DNA of 64,000 nt, from contig NZ_JACIDA010000004.1 of the NCBI RefSeq assembly GCF_014196125.1, positions 88,516 to 152,515 on the forward strand, given 5' to 3'. This document shows, piece after piece, positions 20,860-28,298 of the stretch (position 1 is its first letter; every line of letters begins with the position of its first letter). Position numbers and translations under genes: made by a program. The notes under the pieces were generated by a model. The model made no database searches and was not told the origin of the DNA. It saw only the letters and a program-made list of their open reading frames with translations. Source of the DNA: Brevundimonas mediterranea. Lineage in GTDB: Bacteria; Pseudomonadota; Alphaproteobacteria; Caulobacterales; Caulobacteraceae.

Positions 20860-21408
20860 TTATCCCGCCGTCCGCGTGCAGCGGCGCTGATGAGCGATGC
20901 CCTTGAGAAAGCCGCGGCGGACCAGGCCTGCACGGATCGCCGCCTGAACCTCCCGGTCATGGGCCGCCGCGCCCGACAGGCGACGCACCCAGCTCCTCAG
21001 CGGGATGAAATCCGTGGCGGTGTCGCGAACCATGTCGAGCGCGGCATTGGCGGCCTGGTCGCCCGTGCCGGTCGCCGGCGTCGGCTGATCGACATCCGGG
21101 CCGAGGGCCTCGTCCAGGGCGTCGATCTGGGCGACGACGGCCGAGCAACGCTGAAGGCCCGCCGTCGCATAGGGGGCGCGGCGCGCGGTGATCAGAACCT
21201 CCGGCACCTCCTGTCGCCGCAGGTTGAGATCGTCCAGTGGAGCCGTCGCCGCCTGGCCCACGCCCTCGCCAAAAGTCTTTCCGCCTTGGGACGCTTGATC
21301 CCGGTTCAGCTCGACGCCCGATAGGCCAGGCATGGAGGCGCAGGCCCCAAGGCCGGATAGGCCCAAGGCCAGGATTGGCGCGACGACGAGGGGACAGGCG
21401 AATTTCAA
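20860..21408 (-). CDS. Hypothetical lipoprotein (Caulobacterales type)
   Basis: A ~182-residue exported protein. The TTG at 21408 begins a clean signal peptide ('LKFACPLVVAPILALG') with lipobox 'LGACA'. The middle contains 'VPEVLITARRAPYA' followed by 'AQIDALDEALGPDVD', a pattern I recall from uncharacterised caulobacter and sphingomonad proteins. The tail is basic. The frame stays open upstream to 21561, but those codons carry no signal. Function unknown; a TTG start with weak ribosome site leaves the start uncertain. Confidence 0.7.
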   Translation of the reverse strand: MKFACPLVVAPILALGLSGLGACASMPGLSGVELNRDQASQGGKTFGEGVGQAATAPLDDLNLRRQEVPEVLITARRAPYATAGLQRCSAVVAQIDALDEALGPDVDQPTPATGTGDQAANAALDMVRDTATDFIPLRSWVRRLSGAAAHDREVQAAIRAGLVRRGFLKGIAHQRRCTRTAG

Positions 21409-21672
21409 AGGACCATTCCAAGCGTGACTATAGAAGACACAGCGTTCTGATCGCACGACAGTTCCGGCGGCCGCCTTGATCAGGCGCAAACCAGGCCTGT
21501 CGAATGGCCGTGGGGGGGCGGTTCCCGATGTCTGCTTCGGGTCGGACCACGACATCGACACCCGCGCGAAAAGCGGACATCAGCCGCACAGCCCAAAAGC
21601 GGACGCGCCGAACTGCCGCTAGGGGTGGGGGACGGACATTGACTTCGCGGCACCTTCGGCCACCATCGGGTT

Positions 21673-21873
21673 ATGGTCCCGCCTTGGAAAAAGCACCCCG
21701 AGATACCGCTTGGCTCTATCGGCTGGCGAATGGGCTATGGCGAAGACTACTGGATTTCCTTCGACGACTGGTTCGAGCGGAAAAGCGAAGCTCACAAGCA
21801 AACCTACGCGGCGCAGCACCCTGAACCCACGGGTTGGGAAGGCTTCTGGCTCCGCAAAGGGGTCGCCGTTTAG
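21673..21873 (+). CDS. Small hypothetical protein, Trp/Tyr-rich
   Basis: A 66-residue protein starting 'MVPPWKKHPEIPLGSIGWRM' and rich in Trp, Tyr and Gly. The wording 'PEIPLGSIGWRMGYGEDYW' and 'PEPTGWEGFW' strongly resembles a family of small uncharacterised proteins I have seen in other bacteria, so it is probably real despite its size. No signal peptide. A short repeat begins at its stop codon. Confidence 0.6.
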   Translation: MVPPWKKHPEIPLGSIGWRMGYGEDYWISFDDWFERKSEAHKQTYAAQHPEPTGWEGFWLRKGVAV

Positions 21874-21888
21874 GTCCGCAACGGGTCG
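21874..21888 (+). repeat. GTCCGCAAYGGGYCG short repeat, copy 2
   Basis: GTCCGCAACGGGTCG, directly after the stop of the 66-residue gene. Confidence 0.6.
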
Positions 21889-21979
21889 ATTTCAGTCCTG
21901 GGCTTCGACGCCAAAGGCGGGCGGATACGCCGAGCTTCGGCTAGGGTGATAGCCGGATCAACCACCAGCTACGGTTTCA

Positions 21980-22426
21980 ATGGCAAAGGCAGAACTGATG
22001 AGACGCAAAGGCAACCTTGGCAGCCGGATGCTTTTAGTGGCGGCTACCCTATGGCTCGCATCATGCGTCCCCACCGTGACATACAGTCCGTTGCCGAGCA
22101 GCTTTGAATCGGCGCACCGCGCTCTTGCTGCGGAACAGACGCTAACCCACCCGCAAACGGTGGCCAGTCGGAGGAGCAATCCAGATATTGCGCCGTTGAG
22201 CTTCTGCACTGCGGAGGGCTTGCTGGTAGAGATCCCGAAACCCCGGGTTACCGAAAACGGCATCTGCGGACAACGCGTTCACTGGCTTCCGACTGCGGTT
22301 TCGGCAACTGTCGATCCGGAACGGTGCTGGTCCTACGCCGAGATCAGCACCATCGGCCAACCAAGAGACGCCACGACCGTCGGCTACTACGCCGTCCGAG
22401 GGTATCTCCGCTGCCCAAACGGTTGA
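21980..22426 (+). CDS. Hypothetical lipoprotein
   Basis: A 148-residue protein with a basic start, a hydrophobic stretch and lipobox 'LASC', so probably exported and lipidated. Four further cysteines lie in the mature part ('FCTAEG', 'GICGQRV', 'RCWSY', 'LRCPNG'), which could form two disulfides. Composition is less GC-rich than the flanking core genes. The ATG at 21998 is an alternative start. I do not recognise the family. Confidence 0.55.
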   Translation: MAKAELMRRKGNLGSRMLLVAATLWLASCVPTVTYSPLPSSFESAHRALAAEQTLTHPQTVASRRSNPDIAPLSFCTAEGLLVEIPKPRVTENGICGQRVHWLPTAVSATVDPERCWSYAEISTIGQPRDATTVGYYAVRGYLRCPNG

Positions 22427-22465
22427 CGCAGCGATAGTGCAACTCGGAAAATCACAAGGGCGAAA

Positions 22466-22480
22466 GTCCGCAACGGGTCG
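22466..22480 (+). repeat. GTCCGCAAYGGGYCG short repeat, copy 3
   Basis: GTCCGCAACGGGTCG. About 30 bases further on, CCGGACGCGCCCGATGACGC plus AGGGGTGGG resembles 21599-21632 (GCGGACGCGCCGAACTGCCGC plus AGGGGTGGG in two pieces), so the unit may be longer than 15 bases. Confidence 0.55.
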
Positions 22481-22547
22481 GGAGCGGCTATCCGCACCTC
22501 CGCAGAAACCGGACGCGCCCGATGACGCCGAGGGGTGGGAAGCTGAC

Positions 22548-22874
22548 CTACGCGCTTGCTAATTGTCGCAGCCAGAACTCGGCTTGCTTGGGCTCACCTG
22601 GGTCGTTCTGACCAGCTCTGCCACGCGCGGCTTCGAACTCTTGATGGAGTTGGAATGGGCCATCGCCAATCCGTTCGCGTAGCCGATCAATGGTGCGCGC
22701 GAGTGCCCGCAGTTCATTAAGCTCTGGTGGCGGTCTCATTGAGCCGGTGTGGTCGTTATGACCGAAAAGACCCCATCGACCCGCCGCGCAGTCCGTAAGC
22801 GCCCTTTCAAGGCAAGAGCGATACTCGCGCTCCAAACCGTCCAGTTGCTGCGCCAATCGTTCCGCTTTCGCCAT
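22548..22874 (-). CDS. Small helical hypothetical protein
   Basis: A 108-residue protein, mostly charged helix with heptad-like spacing ('ERLAQQLDGLEREYRSCLERAL', 'LRALARTIDRLRERIG'), ending 'DPGEPKQAEFWLRQLASA'. The ending resembles small uncharacterised bacterial proteins with a 'NAPGEPRxAxxWLxxL' tail, from memory. No signal peptide or membrane segment. Function unknown. Confidence 0.5.
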   Translation of the reverse strand: MAKAERLAQQLDGLEREYRSCLERALTDCAAGRWGLFGHNDHTGSMRPPPELNELRALARTIDRLRERIGDGPFQLHQEFEAARGRAGQNDPGEPKQAEFWLRQLASA

Positions 22875-22900
22875 GTGGACATGGTAGCCGGGTGTGCAAT

Positions 22901-22915
22901 GTCCGCAATGGGTCG
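22901..22915 (+). repeat. GTCCGCAAYGGGYCG short repeat, copy 4
   Basis: GTCCGCAATGGGTCG, followed after about 30 bases by CGGAAAGCAGACC, a degenerate inverted AGCGGAC-like partner. Confidence 0.6.
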
Positions 22916-23078
22916 GTTTGCGAAATCGACGGCAGGTCGGAAAGCAGACCTTGGCGCGCGCCCGTCTCCTTCGGGCGGGAGGAGATCCATGGGCCTGGCC
23001 TAAGCGAGCGCGAGGGCAGGCGTGGCGGGGGGAAGGGGAGGGGCTGGGCGTCGCAGATGCGCCGGTCTTGCGGTCGCG

Positions 23079-23135
23079 CCCCCTCCGTCACGGCGATGGA
23101 GAAGCGCCGCGCCACCTCCCCCGGAGGGGGAGGAG
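23079..23135. repeat. Intergenic palindromic repeat, single unit
   Basis: CCCCTCCGTCACGGCG... GCCACCTCCCCCGGAGGGGGAGGAG, one unit of the family at 349-583, just downstream of the ppa stop. Confidence 0.7.
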
Positions 23136-23148
23136 ACGAGAGCCTGGA

Positions 23149-23709
23149 TCAGGCGGCCTTGCCGGCCTTCTTGGCGGCCAGCTTGTCCTGGTGGGCCTGC
23201 ATGCCCTTGGCGATCATTTCGGCGGCCTCGCCGGCGTCGCCCCAGCCCTTGACCGTGACCGACTTGCCCTTCTCCAGATCCTTGTAGTGGGTGAAGAAGT
23301 GTTCGATCTGCTCGATCAGGATGGCCGGCAGCTGACGATAGCTGGCGACGTCGGTGTAATAGGGGTTCAGCTTGTCGACCGGCACGGCCAGGATCTTCTC
23401 GTCGCCGCCGGCCTCGTCCACCATCATCAGCACGCCGATGGGGCGCGAGCGGATGACGCAGCCCGGCACGACCGGCGTCGGGTTCAGCACGATCACGTCG
23501 CAGGGGTCGCCGTCGTCCGACAGGGTGTGCGGGATGAAGCCGTAGTTGCCGGGATAGTACATGGCGGTGTGCAGGAAGCGATCGACGAACAGGGCGCCGG
23601 ATTCCTTGTCCATCTCGTACTTCACCGGCAGCCCGCCCTGCGGGATTTCGATGACGACGTTGATGTCCCAGGGAGCGTTCGGGCCGACCGGAATAGCGTC
23701 GAGGTTCAT
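23149..23709 (-). CDS. ppa: Inorganic pyrophosphatase
   Basis: A 186-residue family I pyrophosphatase that hydrolyses pyrophosphate and pulls biosynthetic reactions forward. It has '[18 protein letters not shown]', '[22 protein letters not shown]' with the Asp cluster that binds Mg, and 'KGWGDAGEA'. Length is typical of the bacterial hexameric enzyme apart from a short Lys/Ala-rich tail. The start at 23709 ('MNLDAIPVG') matches family N termini. Confidence 0.95.
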   Translation of the reverse strand: MNLDAIPVGPNAPWDINVVIEIPQGGLPVKYEMDKESGALFVDRFLHTAMYYPGNYGFIPHTLSDDGDPCDVIVLNPTPVVPGCVIRSRPIGVLMMVDEAGGDEKILAVPVDKLNPYYTDVASYRQLPAILIEQIEHFFTHYKDLEKGKSVTVKGWGDAGEAAEMIAKGMQAHQDKLAAKKAGKAA

Positions 23710-23836
23710 GGCGGGATCTTTGCTGCGTCTGCGAAATTCTGTGAGGCGCGCGTGATAGGACGCGCGCGCGGCCTCGGCAAGCGCGACTTGAGTCGGCGGA
23801 CTTGCGCCACAGCGGCGACTGGGCTCAATTCGCGCG

Positions 23837-24520
23837 ATGACCTGGGTTGATTGGGCCGCGCTGGCGCTCTTCTTCATCTGCTGGCTCGGCTATGCGCCGA
23901 TCCTGAAGTTCATCGGCCGCCACGGCGGTTCGCTGAACGACGACATGAGCCATGTCCGCCGGGTCTGGATGTCGGCCATGACCCACCGCGAGCTGCGGCT
24001 GGTCGACAGCCAACTGATGGGCCATTCGATCAACTCGGCCTCCTTCTTCGCCTCGACCAATCTGCTGCTGATCGCGGCGGTGGGGGGGATATTGTTCGGC
24101 GGCGAGAGCAAGCTGGAAGGCTTCGCCGCCGTCGGGGCGGACAATGTGCCGATCAAGATCCTGGAGGCCAAGCTGGCCCTGGTGCTGATCTGCCTGACGC
24201 GGGGCTTCCTGGATTTCATCTGGGCCCTGCGCCAGATGAACTACACCCTGGCCCTGATCGGCGCGGCGCCCGAGATCAACAAGGAGGTCGACCGCAAGGC
24301 GTTCGGCGAGGCGGCGGCCGAATTGCTGAATCCCGCACTCAGTTCGTTCAGCCAGGGGGTCCGGGGCTATTATTTCGCCCTGGCGGCGGCGGCCTGGCTG
24401 TTCGGTCCGCTGTGGCTGGCCCTGGGCGTGGCCTCGTCCTTCGGCCTGCTGATCTATCGCCAGGAGGCGTCGCCCGCCGCCCGCGCCATCCGAAATGCGC
24501 GGCGCCTGCTGGGTGAATGA
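23837..24520 (+). CDS. DUF599 membrane protein
   Basis: A 227-residue inner-membrane protein of the DUF599 family with four hydrophobic segments (about 5-22, 72-92, 108-126, 178-205). Characteristic stretches are '[27 protein letters not shown]' area and '[22 protein letters not shown]'. No function is known for this family. It is divergent from ppa, which starts about 130 bases away. Confidence 0.85.
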   Translation: MTWVDWAALALFFICWLGYAPILKFIGRHGGSLNDDMSHVRRVWMSAMTHRELRLVDSQLMGHSINSASFFASTNLLLIAAVGGILFGGESKLEGFAAVGADNVPIKILEAKLALVLICLTRGFLDFIWALRQMNYTLALIGAAPEINKEVDRKAFGEAAAELLNPALSSFSQGVRGYYFALAAAAWLFGPLWLALGVASSFGLLIYRQEASPAARAIRNARRLLGE

Positions 24521-24631
24521 TGGTTATTTTGCAGGTGCGACAGGGGACGTCCTCTCCTGCCCAGTGCGTCGAATTGGGGCGAAACGCCGTAATTGCGTAA
24601 CATGCCGTGACCCGAAAACCGCGCGCAGCGC

Positions 24632-24660
24632 TTGACCGATTGTGCATCGCAACCTAGATT
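24632..24660 (+). promoter_or_regulatory. Housekeeping promoter of the candidate small RNA
   Basis: TTGACC (24632-24637), exactly 17 bases, then TAGATT (24655-24660). This is a good sigma-70 type match and predicts a start near 24667, with no open reading frame downstream but a folded RNA and terminator. Confidence 0.65.
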
Positions 24661-24666
24661 GACCTT

Positions 24667-24748
24667 CGACGCCTCCGGGCGTCTTGCCCTTCCTGGGCGT
24701 TTCCTCCCTATAGACTTTATGCCGCGCCTCCGGGCGCGGCTTTTTTTT
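24667..24748 (+). ncRNA. Candidate small RNA with three pyrimidine-loop hairpins and terminator
   Basis: From the predicted start to the T-run is about 82 bases. It folds into three hairpins: GACGCC/GGCGTC at 24668-24683 with loop TCCG, GCCC/GGGC at 24686-24698 with loop TTCCT, and GCCGCGCC/GGCGCGGC at 24721-24740 with loop TCCG, followed by eight T. The single-stranded linker contains TTTCCTCCC. Several loops and the linker are anti-Shine-Dalgarno-like (CCUCC). This architecture resembles alphaproteobacterial sRNAs such as the CCUCC-loop class, though I cannot assign it to a named family. Confidence 0.65.
24721..24748 (+). terminator. Rho-independent terminator
   Basis: A perfect 8-bp G/C stem, GCCGCGCC with GGCGCGGC, a 4-base loop TCCG, then eight T. 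It is the strongest intrinsic terminator in the window and ends the candidate small RNA. Confidence 0.85.
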
Positions 24749-24776
24749 CGTCTTATCGTCGATCAGTCTCCCGGTG

Positions 24777-25601
24777 TCAGGCCGCCCAGTTTTCGGCGCA
24801 CAGGGCGGCGATGACGCGGTTCAGAGCCTTGCGGGTCGCGGCGTGGGCGGCGTTGGGCGTCTGCGTCGCCTCGTCCAGATACAGTTTGCGGCTCAGTTCG
24901 ATCTGGATCGCCTCATAGCCGTCCTCCGGCCGGCCCCAGACCTGGGTGGACCAGCCGCCGGCGTAGGGATGGTTCAGCGCCACCCGCCACCCCAGTCCCT
25001 CGAACAGGTCGCGCAGTCGCCGCGTCAGCCGCGCCTGGCACGACGACCCGTGCCGGTCCCCCAGCACCACCTCCGCCCCCACCGCCCGCGTCGGCATCGA
25101 ATGCCAGTCGATCAGCACGGCCCGGCCCCGCCGCGCCCGCGTCTGCTCCATCAGTTCGGCCAGGGCCGTGTGATAGGGGGCGTGGGCGGTCCGGATGCGC
25201 GCCTGGGCCTCGGCCAGCGACAGGCGCCGGTCGTACAGGGCCAGGCCGTCGCCCGACAGTCGAGGGATGACGCCATACCCGGCCCGGGTCTTGGCCCCGA
25301 CCGGCCCGTCCGCATCGACGACCAGGTCTGGATCCAGTTCGCCGGGGTCGCGATTCAGGTCCAGATAGGCCCGGCCGATCCGCCCCTCGATCAGGGGCGC
25401 CCCCTGGGCCGGGCCCTCGCGCACCAGGGCGCCGACCAGGGCGTCCTCGGCGCTTTTCAGGCTGGCGCGGGCCAGTCCGGCGACGGCCCCCATGTCGTCG
25501 GGATAGGTCTCGCCCGAGTGGGGCGAGGCGAAGACCAGGGCCGTTTCGGGCGCCGCAACGGGCGGCCGGGTGATCGCGAAACTGGCCCCGTCCGTGGTCA
25601 T
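24777..25601 (-). CDS. N-formylglutamate amidohydrolase
   Basis: A 274-residue enzyme of the FGase family, which releases formate from N-formyl-glutamate (a late histidine-degradation step) or similar N-acyl amino acids. Family marks are 'FASPHSGETYP', 'GRAYLDLNRDPGELDP', 'LIDWHSMPTR' and 'NHPYAGGW', with His and Glu residues placed for metal binding. The ATG at 25601 gives the usual N terminus; an ATG at 25658 would add 19 residues. It is divergent from cpdR, an arrangement I recall from other alphaproteobacteria. Confidence 0.88.
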   Translation of the reverse strand: MTTDGASFAITRPPVAAPETALVFASPHSGETYPDDMGAVAGLARASLKSAEDALVGALVREGPAQGAPLIEGRIGRAYLDLNRDPGELDPDLVVDADGPVGAKTRAGYGVIPRLSGDGLALYDRRLSLAEAQARIRTAHAPYHTALAELMEQTRARRGRAVLIDWHSMPTRAVGAEVVLGDRHGSSCQARLTRRLRDLFEGLGWRVALNHPYAGGWSTQVWGRPEDGYEAIQIELSRKLYLDEATQTPNAAHAATRKALNRVIAALCAENWAA

Positions 25602-25715
25602 GATCCCCGCATAACGGGTTTCGCTGTGGAAGGAAGACGTTCGACCGGTGAATTTCATCGCCGGTTTACGCTTGTCGGCCTAGGTTGCCTCCCTGATTCA
25701 ACGGGCAGTTCTCGA

Positions 25716-26072
25716 ATGGCGCGCATCCTTTTGGCCGAAGACGACAGTTCGCTTCGCGGCTTCCTGACCCGGGCGCTTGAGCGGGCGGGGCATCAGGTCA
25801 TCGACTGCGAGAACGGCGACGACGCCATCGACGCCCTGGAACACGGCCCCTACGACCTGCTGCTGACCGACATCGTCATGCCCGGCGCCGACGGGATCGA
25901 GGTGGCGCGCGTCGCCGCCGCCCGCCAGCCGGGCCTGCGCATCATGTTCATCACCGGCTTCGCCGCCGTCGCCCTGACCGCCGCCCAGGCTTCGCCCCAG
26001 GCCAAGGTCCTGTCCAAGCCGGTCCATCTGCGCGACCTGGTCAGCGAAGTCGAACGGATGGTCGCGGCCTGA
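25716..26072 (+). CDS. cpdR: CpdR single-domain response regulator
   Basis: A 118-residue receiver-only protein starting 'MARILLAEDDSSLRGFLTRA', essentially the known CpdR N terminus. Acidic pocket Asp9/Asp10 and phospho-acceptor Asp52 ('LLTDIVMPG') are present, with Lys in 'KVLSKPVHL'. When unphosphorylated, CpdR primes ClpXP to degrade cell-cycle proteins including CtrA; ChpT, encoded at 56.1 kb here, supplies its phosphate. It ends in 'VAA', as does CpdR in Caulobacter, whose C terminus affects its own turnover. Confidence 0.93.
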   Translation: MARILLAEDDSSLRGFLTRALERAGHQVIDCENGDDAIDALEHGPYDLLLTDIVMPGADGIEVARVAAARQPGLRIMFITGFAAVALTAAQASPQAKVLSKPVHLRDLVSEVERMVAA

Positions 26073-26138
26073 CGCTGAACCTGAGCGGCGCGTTTAACGC
26101 CGTTCTCCCAAAAATCGTAATCTGGCCGTGAAATCGGC

Positions 26139-26167
26139 TTGATGCCGCCAGGCCGGGCCGCTATACG
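26139..26167 (+). promoter_or_regulatory. Promoter of tRNA-Val
   Basis: TTGATG (26139-26144), 17 bases, TATACG (26162-26167), about 45 bases before the mature tRNA start. The spacing is ideal for a housekeeping promoter. Confidence 0.55.
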
Positions 26168-26210
26168 ACCGCTCTTCCCGCCCCGGGGCGCTTTCCCGGG
26201 GCCCTACGGC

Positions 26211-26285
26211 GGATGCGTAGCTCAGCGGGAGAGCACCTCGTTGACATCGAGGGGGTCACAGGTTCAATCCCTGTCGCGTCCACCA
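26211..26285 (+). tRNA. tRNA-Val (anticodon GAC)
   Basis: A 75-base cloverleaf with CCA encoded. The acceptor GGATGCG pairs with CGCGTCC (one G-U), the D arm is GCTCAGCGGGAGAGC, the anticodon stem CCTCG/CGAGG encloses TTGACAT with anticodon GAC, and the T arm contains GGTTCAATCC. It reads GUC/GUU valine codons. Confidence 0.96.
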
Positions 26286-26323
26286 TTTCTCCTTTTACAA
26301 TCTGTGCGCTGCGCCCATCGCTT

Positions 26324-27301
26324 CTACGGGCGTTTGTCCGCATGGACGGGCTCCAGACTGCCGATCCCCGCCAGGGTGGCCCGCACCGCCTCGTCGAGCG
26401 GGGTGCGCGGTTCGGGGCCGATCAGGGCCTCCAGCCGGGCGTTGGTCAGGCGAACTGGGCGTTTCCACAGATAGGCCATCTCCGCCAGTTCGCGCATCAT
26501 CGGCACGAAGGGCGCGGCCAGATGCATCACCAGCCATGGCATGGGCTTGATCGGCAGGTTGGGCTCGGCCAGGACGCGGCGGATGGCGCCGGTCATCTGG
26601 GTTCCGTCGGCGTCCCACTGGCCCTCCATATGGAAGCGGGCGAAAGCCTCCAGGTCGTCGCGCTCGATCAGGCGCACCATCACCTCCGCCACATCCGGCA
26701 GATAGGCCCACTGGTGGCCGACGTCGGGCTTGCCCGGATAGGTGATCGCCGTGGGCCGCTCGCCGGCCTTGACCAGGCCCTGGCTGAACCAGTTATTGGC
26801 CGCCTCCGGCCCGAAGAAGTCGCCGGCGCGGACGATCAGCACCTTGGCCCGGCCGCGATCGGCGGCGGCCTTCAGGCGACGCTCCATCTCGACCCGGATG
26901 CCGCCCTTGCGGGTCCTGGCGTGCTGCGGCGCGTCTTCAGCAATATCGGGGAAGGCGTCGGGGCCGTAGTTGTAGACCGTGCCGGGCAGCAGGATCCGCG
27001 CCCCGTTCAGCTCGGCCGCCGCGATGGTGTTGTCCAGCATGGGCAGCACCAGAGTGTCCCAGTTGCGATAGCCGGGCGGATTGACCGCATGGACGATCAG
27101 GGACACGCCCTCGGCCGCCGCCGCGACGTCCGCCGCCGACATGGCATCGCCCTTGATCCAGACGATCCGGGCGTCGCCGCGCACGCCCTCAGGTTGGCGA
27201 TTCAGGGCCCGCACCGACCATCCCGCCTGCAGCAGCCGCGCGGCGACCGCCCCGCCCGCGCCGCCCGTGGCGCCCAGAACCAGGGCTGATTTCGTCGTCA
27301 T
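26324..27301 (-). CDS. NAD(P)-binding epimerase-like protein
   Basis: A 325-residue atypical SDR. The nucleotide-binding motif 'LGATGGAGGAVAARLL' lies at about residues 9-24, and 'LLPGTVYNYGPD' replaces the usual catalytic Tyr region. No YxxxK is clear. It resembles NAD-dependent epimerases of unknown substrate. GGAG lies six bases before the ATG at 27301, which I prefer over 27313. It is divergent from a LysR-type regulator 91 bases away, which probably controls it. Confidence 0.82.
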   Translation of the reverse strand: MTTKSALVLGATGGAGGAVAARLLQAGWSVRALNRQPEGVRGDARIVWIKGDAMSAADVAAAAEGVSLIVHAVNPPGYRNWDTLVLPMLDNTIAAAELNGARILLPGTVYNYGPDAFPDIAEDAPQHARTRKGGIRVEMERRLKAAADRGRAKVLIVRAGDFFGPEAANNWFSQGLVKAGERPTAITYPGKPDVGHQWAYLPDVAEVMVRLIERDDLEAFARFHMEGQWDADGTQMTGAIRRVLAEPNLPIKPMPWLVMHLAAPFVPMMRELAEMAYLWKRPVRLTNARLEALIGPEPRTPLDEAVRATLAGIGSLEPVHADKRP

Positions 27302-27392
27302 GTCGCGCTCCATCCGGTTGATGACGCCGTTATCGACCGAACGCGGGTTGAACGGAATTGTCGAAAACTCTGCACCTGCTATACGAAAAACA

Positions 27393-28298
27393 ATGAACAG
27401 TGAGCCGAGCTGGGATCTGTACCGCACCTTCCACGCGGTGCTGCGCGAGGGGTCGCTCTCCGGCGCGGCGCGGCGTCTGGACATGAGCCAGCCCAGCATC
27501 GCCCGCCATATCGACGCCCTGGAGACGGCCCTGGGCGCCAAGCTGTTCCTGCGCACGCCCCGGGGCCTGTCCCCCACCGACGCGGCCCTGGAGCTGAAGC
27601 CCCTGGCCGAGCGGCTGGCCGCGACCTCGGCCGCCCTGCGCCGCACAGCGGAAGGTGGGGGCGAAGGCGGCGCCCTCTCCGGCACGGTGCGGATCAGCGC
27701 CAGCGAGGTGGTGGCGGTCGAACACCTGCCGCCCGTACTGGCCCGGATGCGTCAGGCCCATCCGGGGCTGGCGCTGGAGCTGTCGCCGTCCAACGCCCTG
27801 GACGACCTGTTGCAGCGCAAGGCCGATGTGGCCGTTCGCATGGTTCGGCCCGAGCAGCAGGCCCTGGTTTCGCGCCATATCGGCGCCCTGACCATCGGCC
27901 TGCACGCCCATCGCGACTATCTGGCGCGACGCGGGACGCCCCGGACCCTGGCCGACCTGAAGGATCACGACCTGATCGGCTATGATGTCGAAACCCCCGC
28001 GATCCGGGCGGCGATCCAGCAGTATCCAGCGCTGAGCCGCGACGCCTTCGCTCTGCGGGTGGACAGCGACGTGGCCCAACTGGCGGCCATCCGCGCCGGG
28101 TTCGGGATCGGGATATGTCAGACCGCCGTCGCAGCGCGCGAGCCCGACCTGGTCCGCGTCCTGCCCGACGCCTTTAACATCGAACTAGAGACCTGGATCG
28201 TCATGCACGAGGATCTGCGCGGAAACGCCCGCTGCCGCGCCGTCTTCGACGCCCTGGTCGAGGGTATGTCGGGGATCGTCGGATCCTCGGCGCGGTAG
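27393..28298 (+). CDS. LysR-family transcriptional regulator
   Basis: A 301-residue regulator with an N-terminal winged helix-turn-helix ('GSLSGAARRLDMSQPSIARHIDALE', about 18-42) and a periplasmic-binding-like effector domain from about residue 90. It reads away from the SDR gene at 26324-27301, the usual layout for a LysR regulator and its target. I see no clear T-N11-A operator in the 91-base gap. Effector unknown. Confidence 0.9.
   Translation: MNSEPSWDLYRTFHAVLREGSLSGAARRLDMSQPSIARHIDALETALGAKLFLRTPRGLSPTDAALELKPLAERLAATSAALRRTAEGGGEGGALSGTVRISASEVVAVEHLPPVLARMRQAHPGLALELSPSNALDDLLQRKADVAVRMVRPEQQALVSRHIGALTIGLHAHRDYLARRGTPRTLADLKDHDLIGYDVETPAIRAAIQQYPALSRDAFALRVDSDVAQLAAIRAGFGIGICQTAVAAREPDLVRVLPDAFNIELETWIVMHEDLRGNARCRAVFDALVEGMSGIVGSSAR

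Noticed and set aside
24668..24740. Riboswitch for the downstream gene
   Set aside because: The next gene (24777-25601) is on the opposite strand and the hairpins end in a terminator, so a free small RNA fits better.
26211..26285. tRNA-Val as an integration site for an island
   Set aside because: No duplicated 3' end of the tRNA, integrase gene or composition shift follows it.
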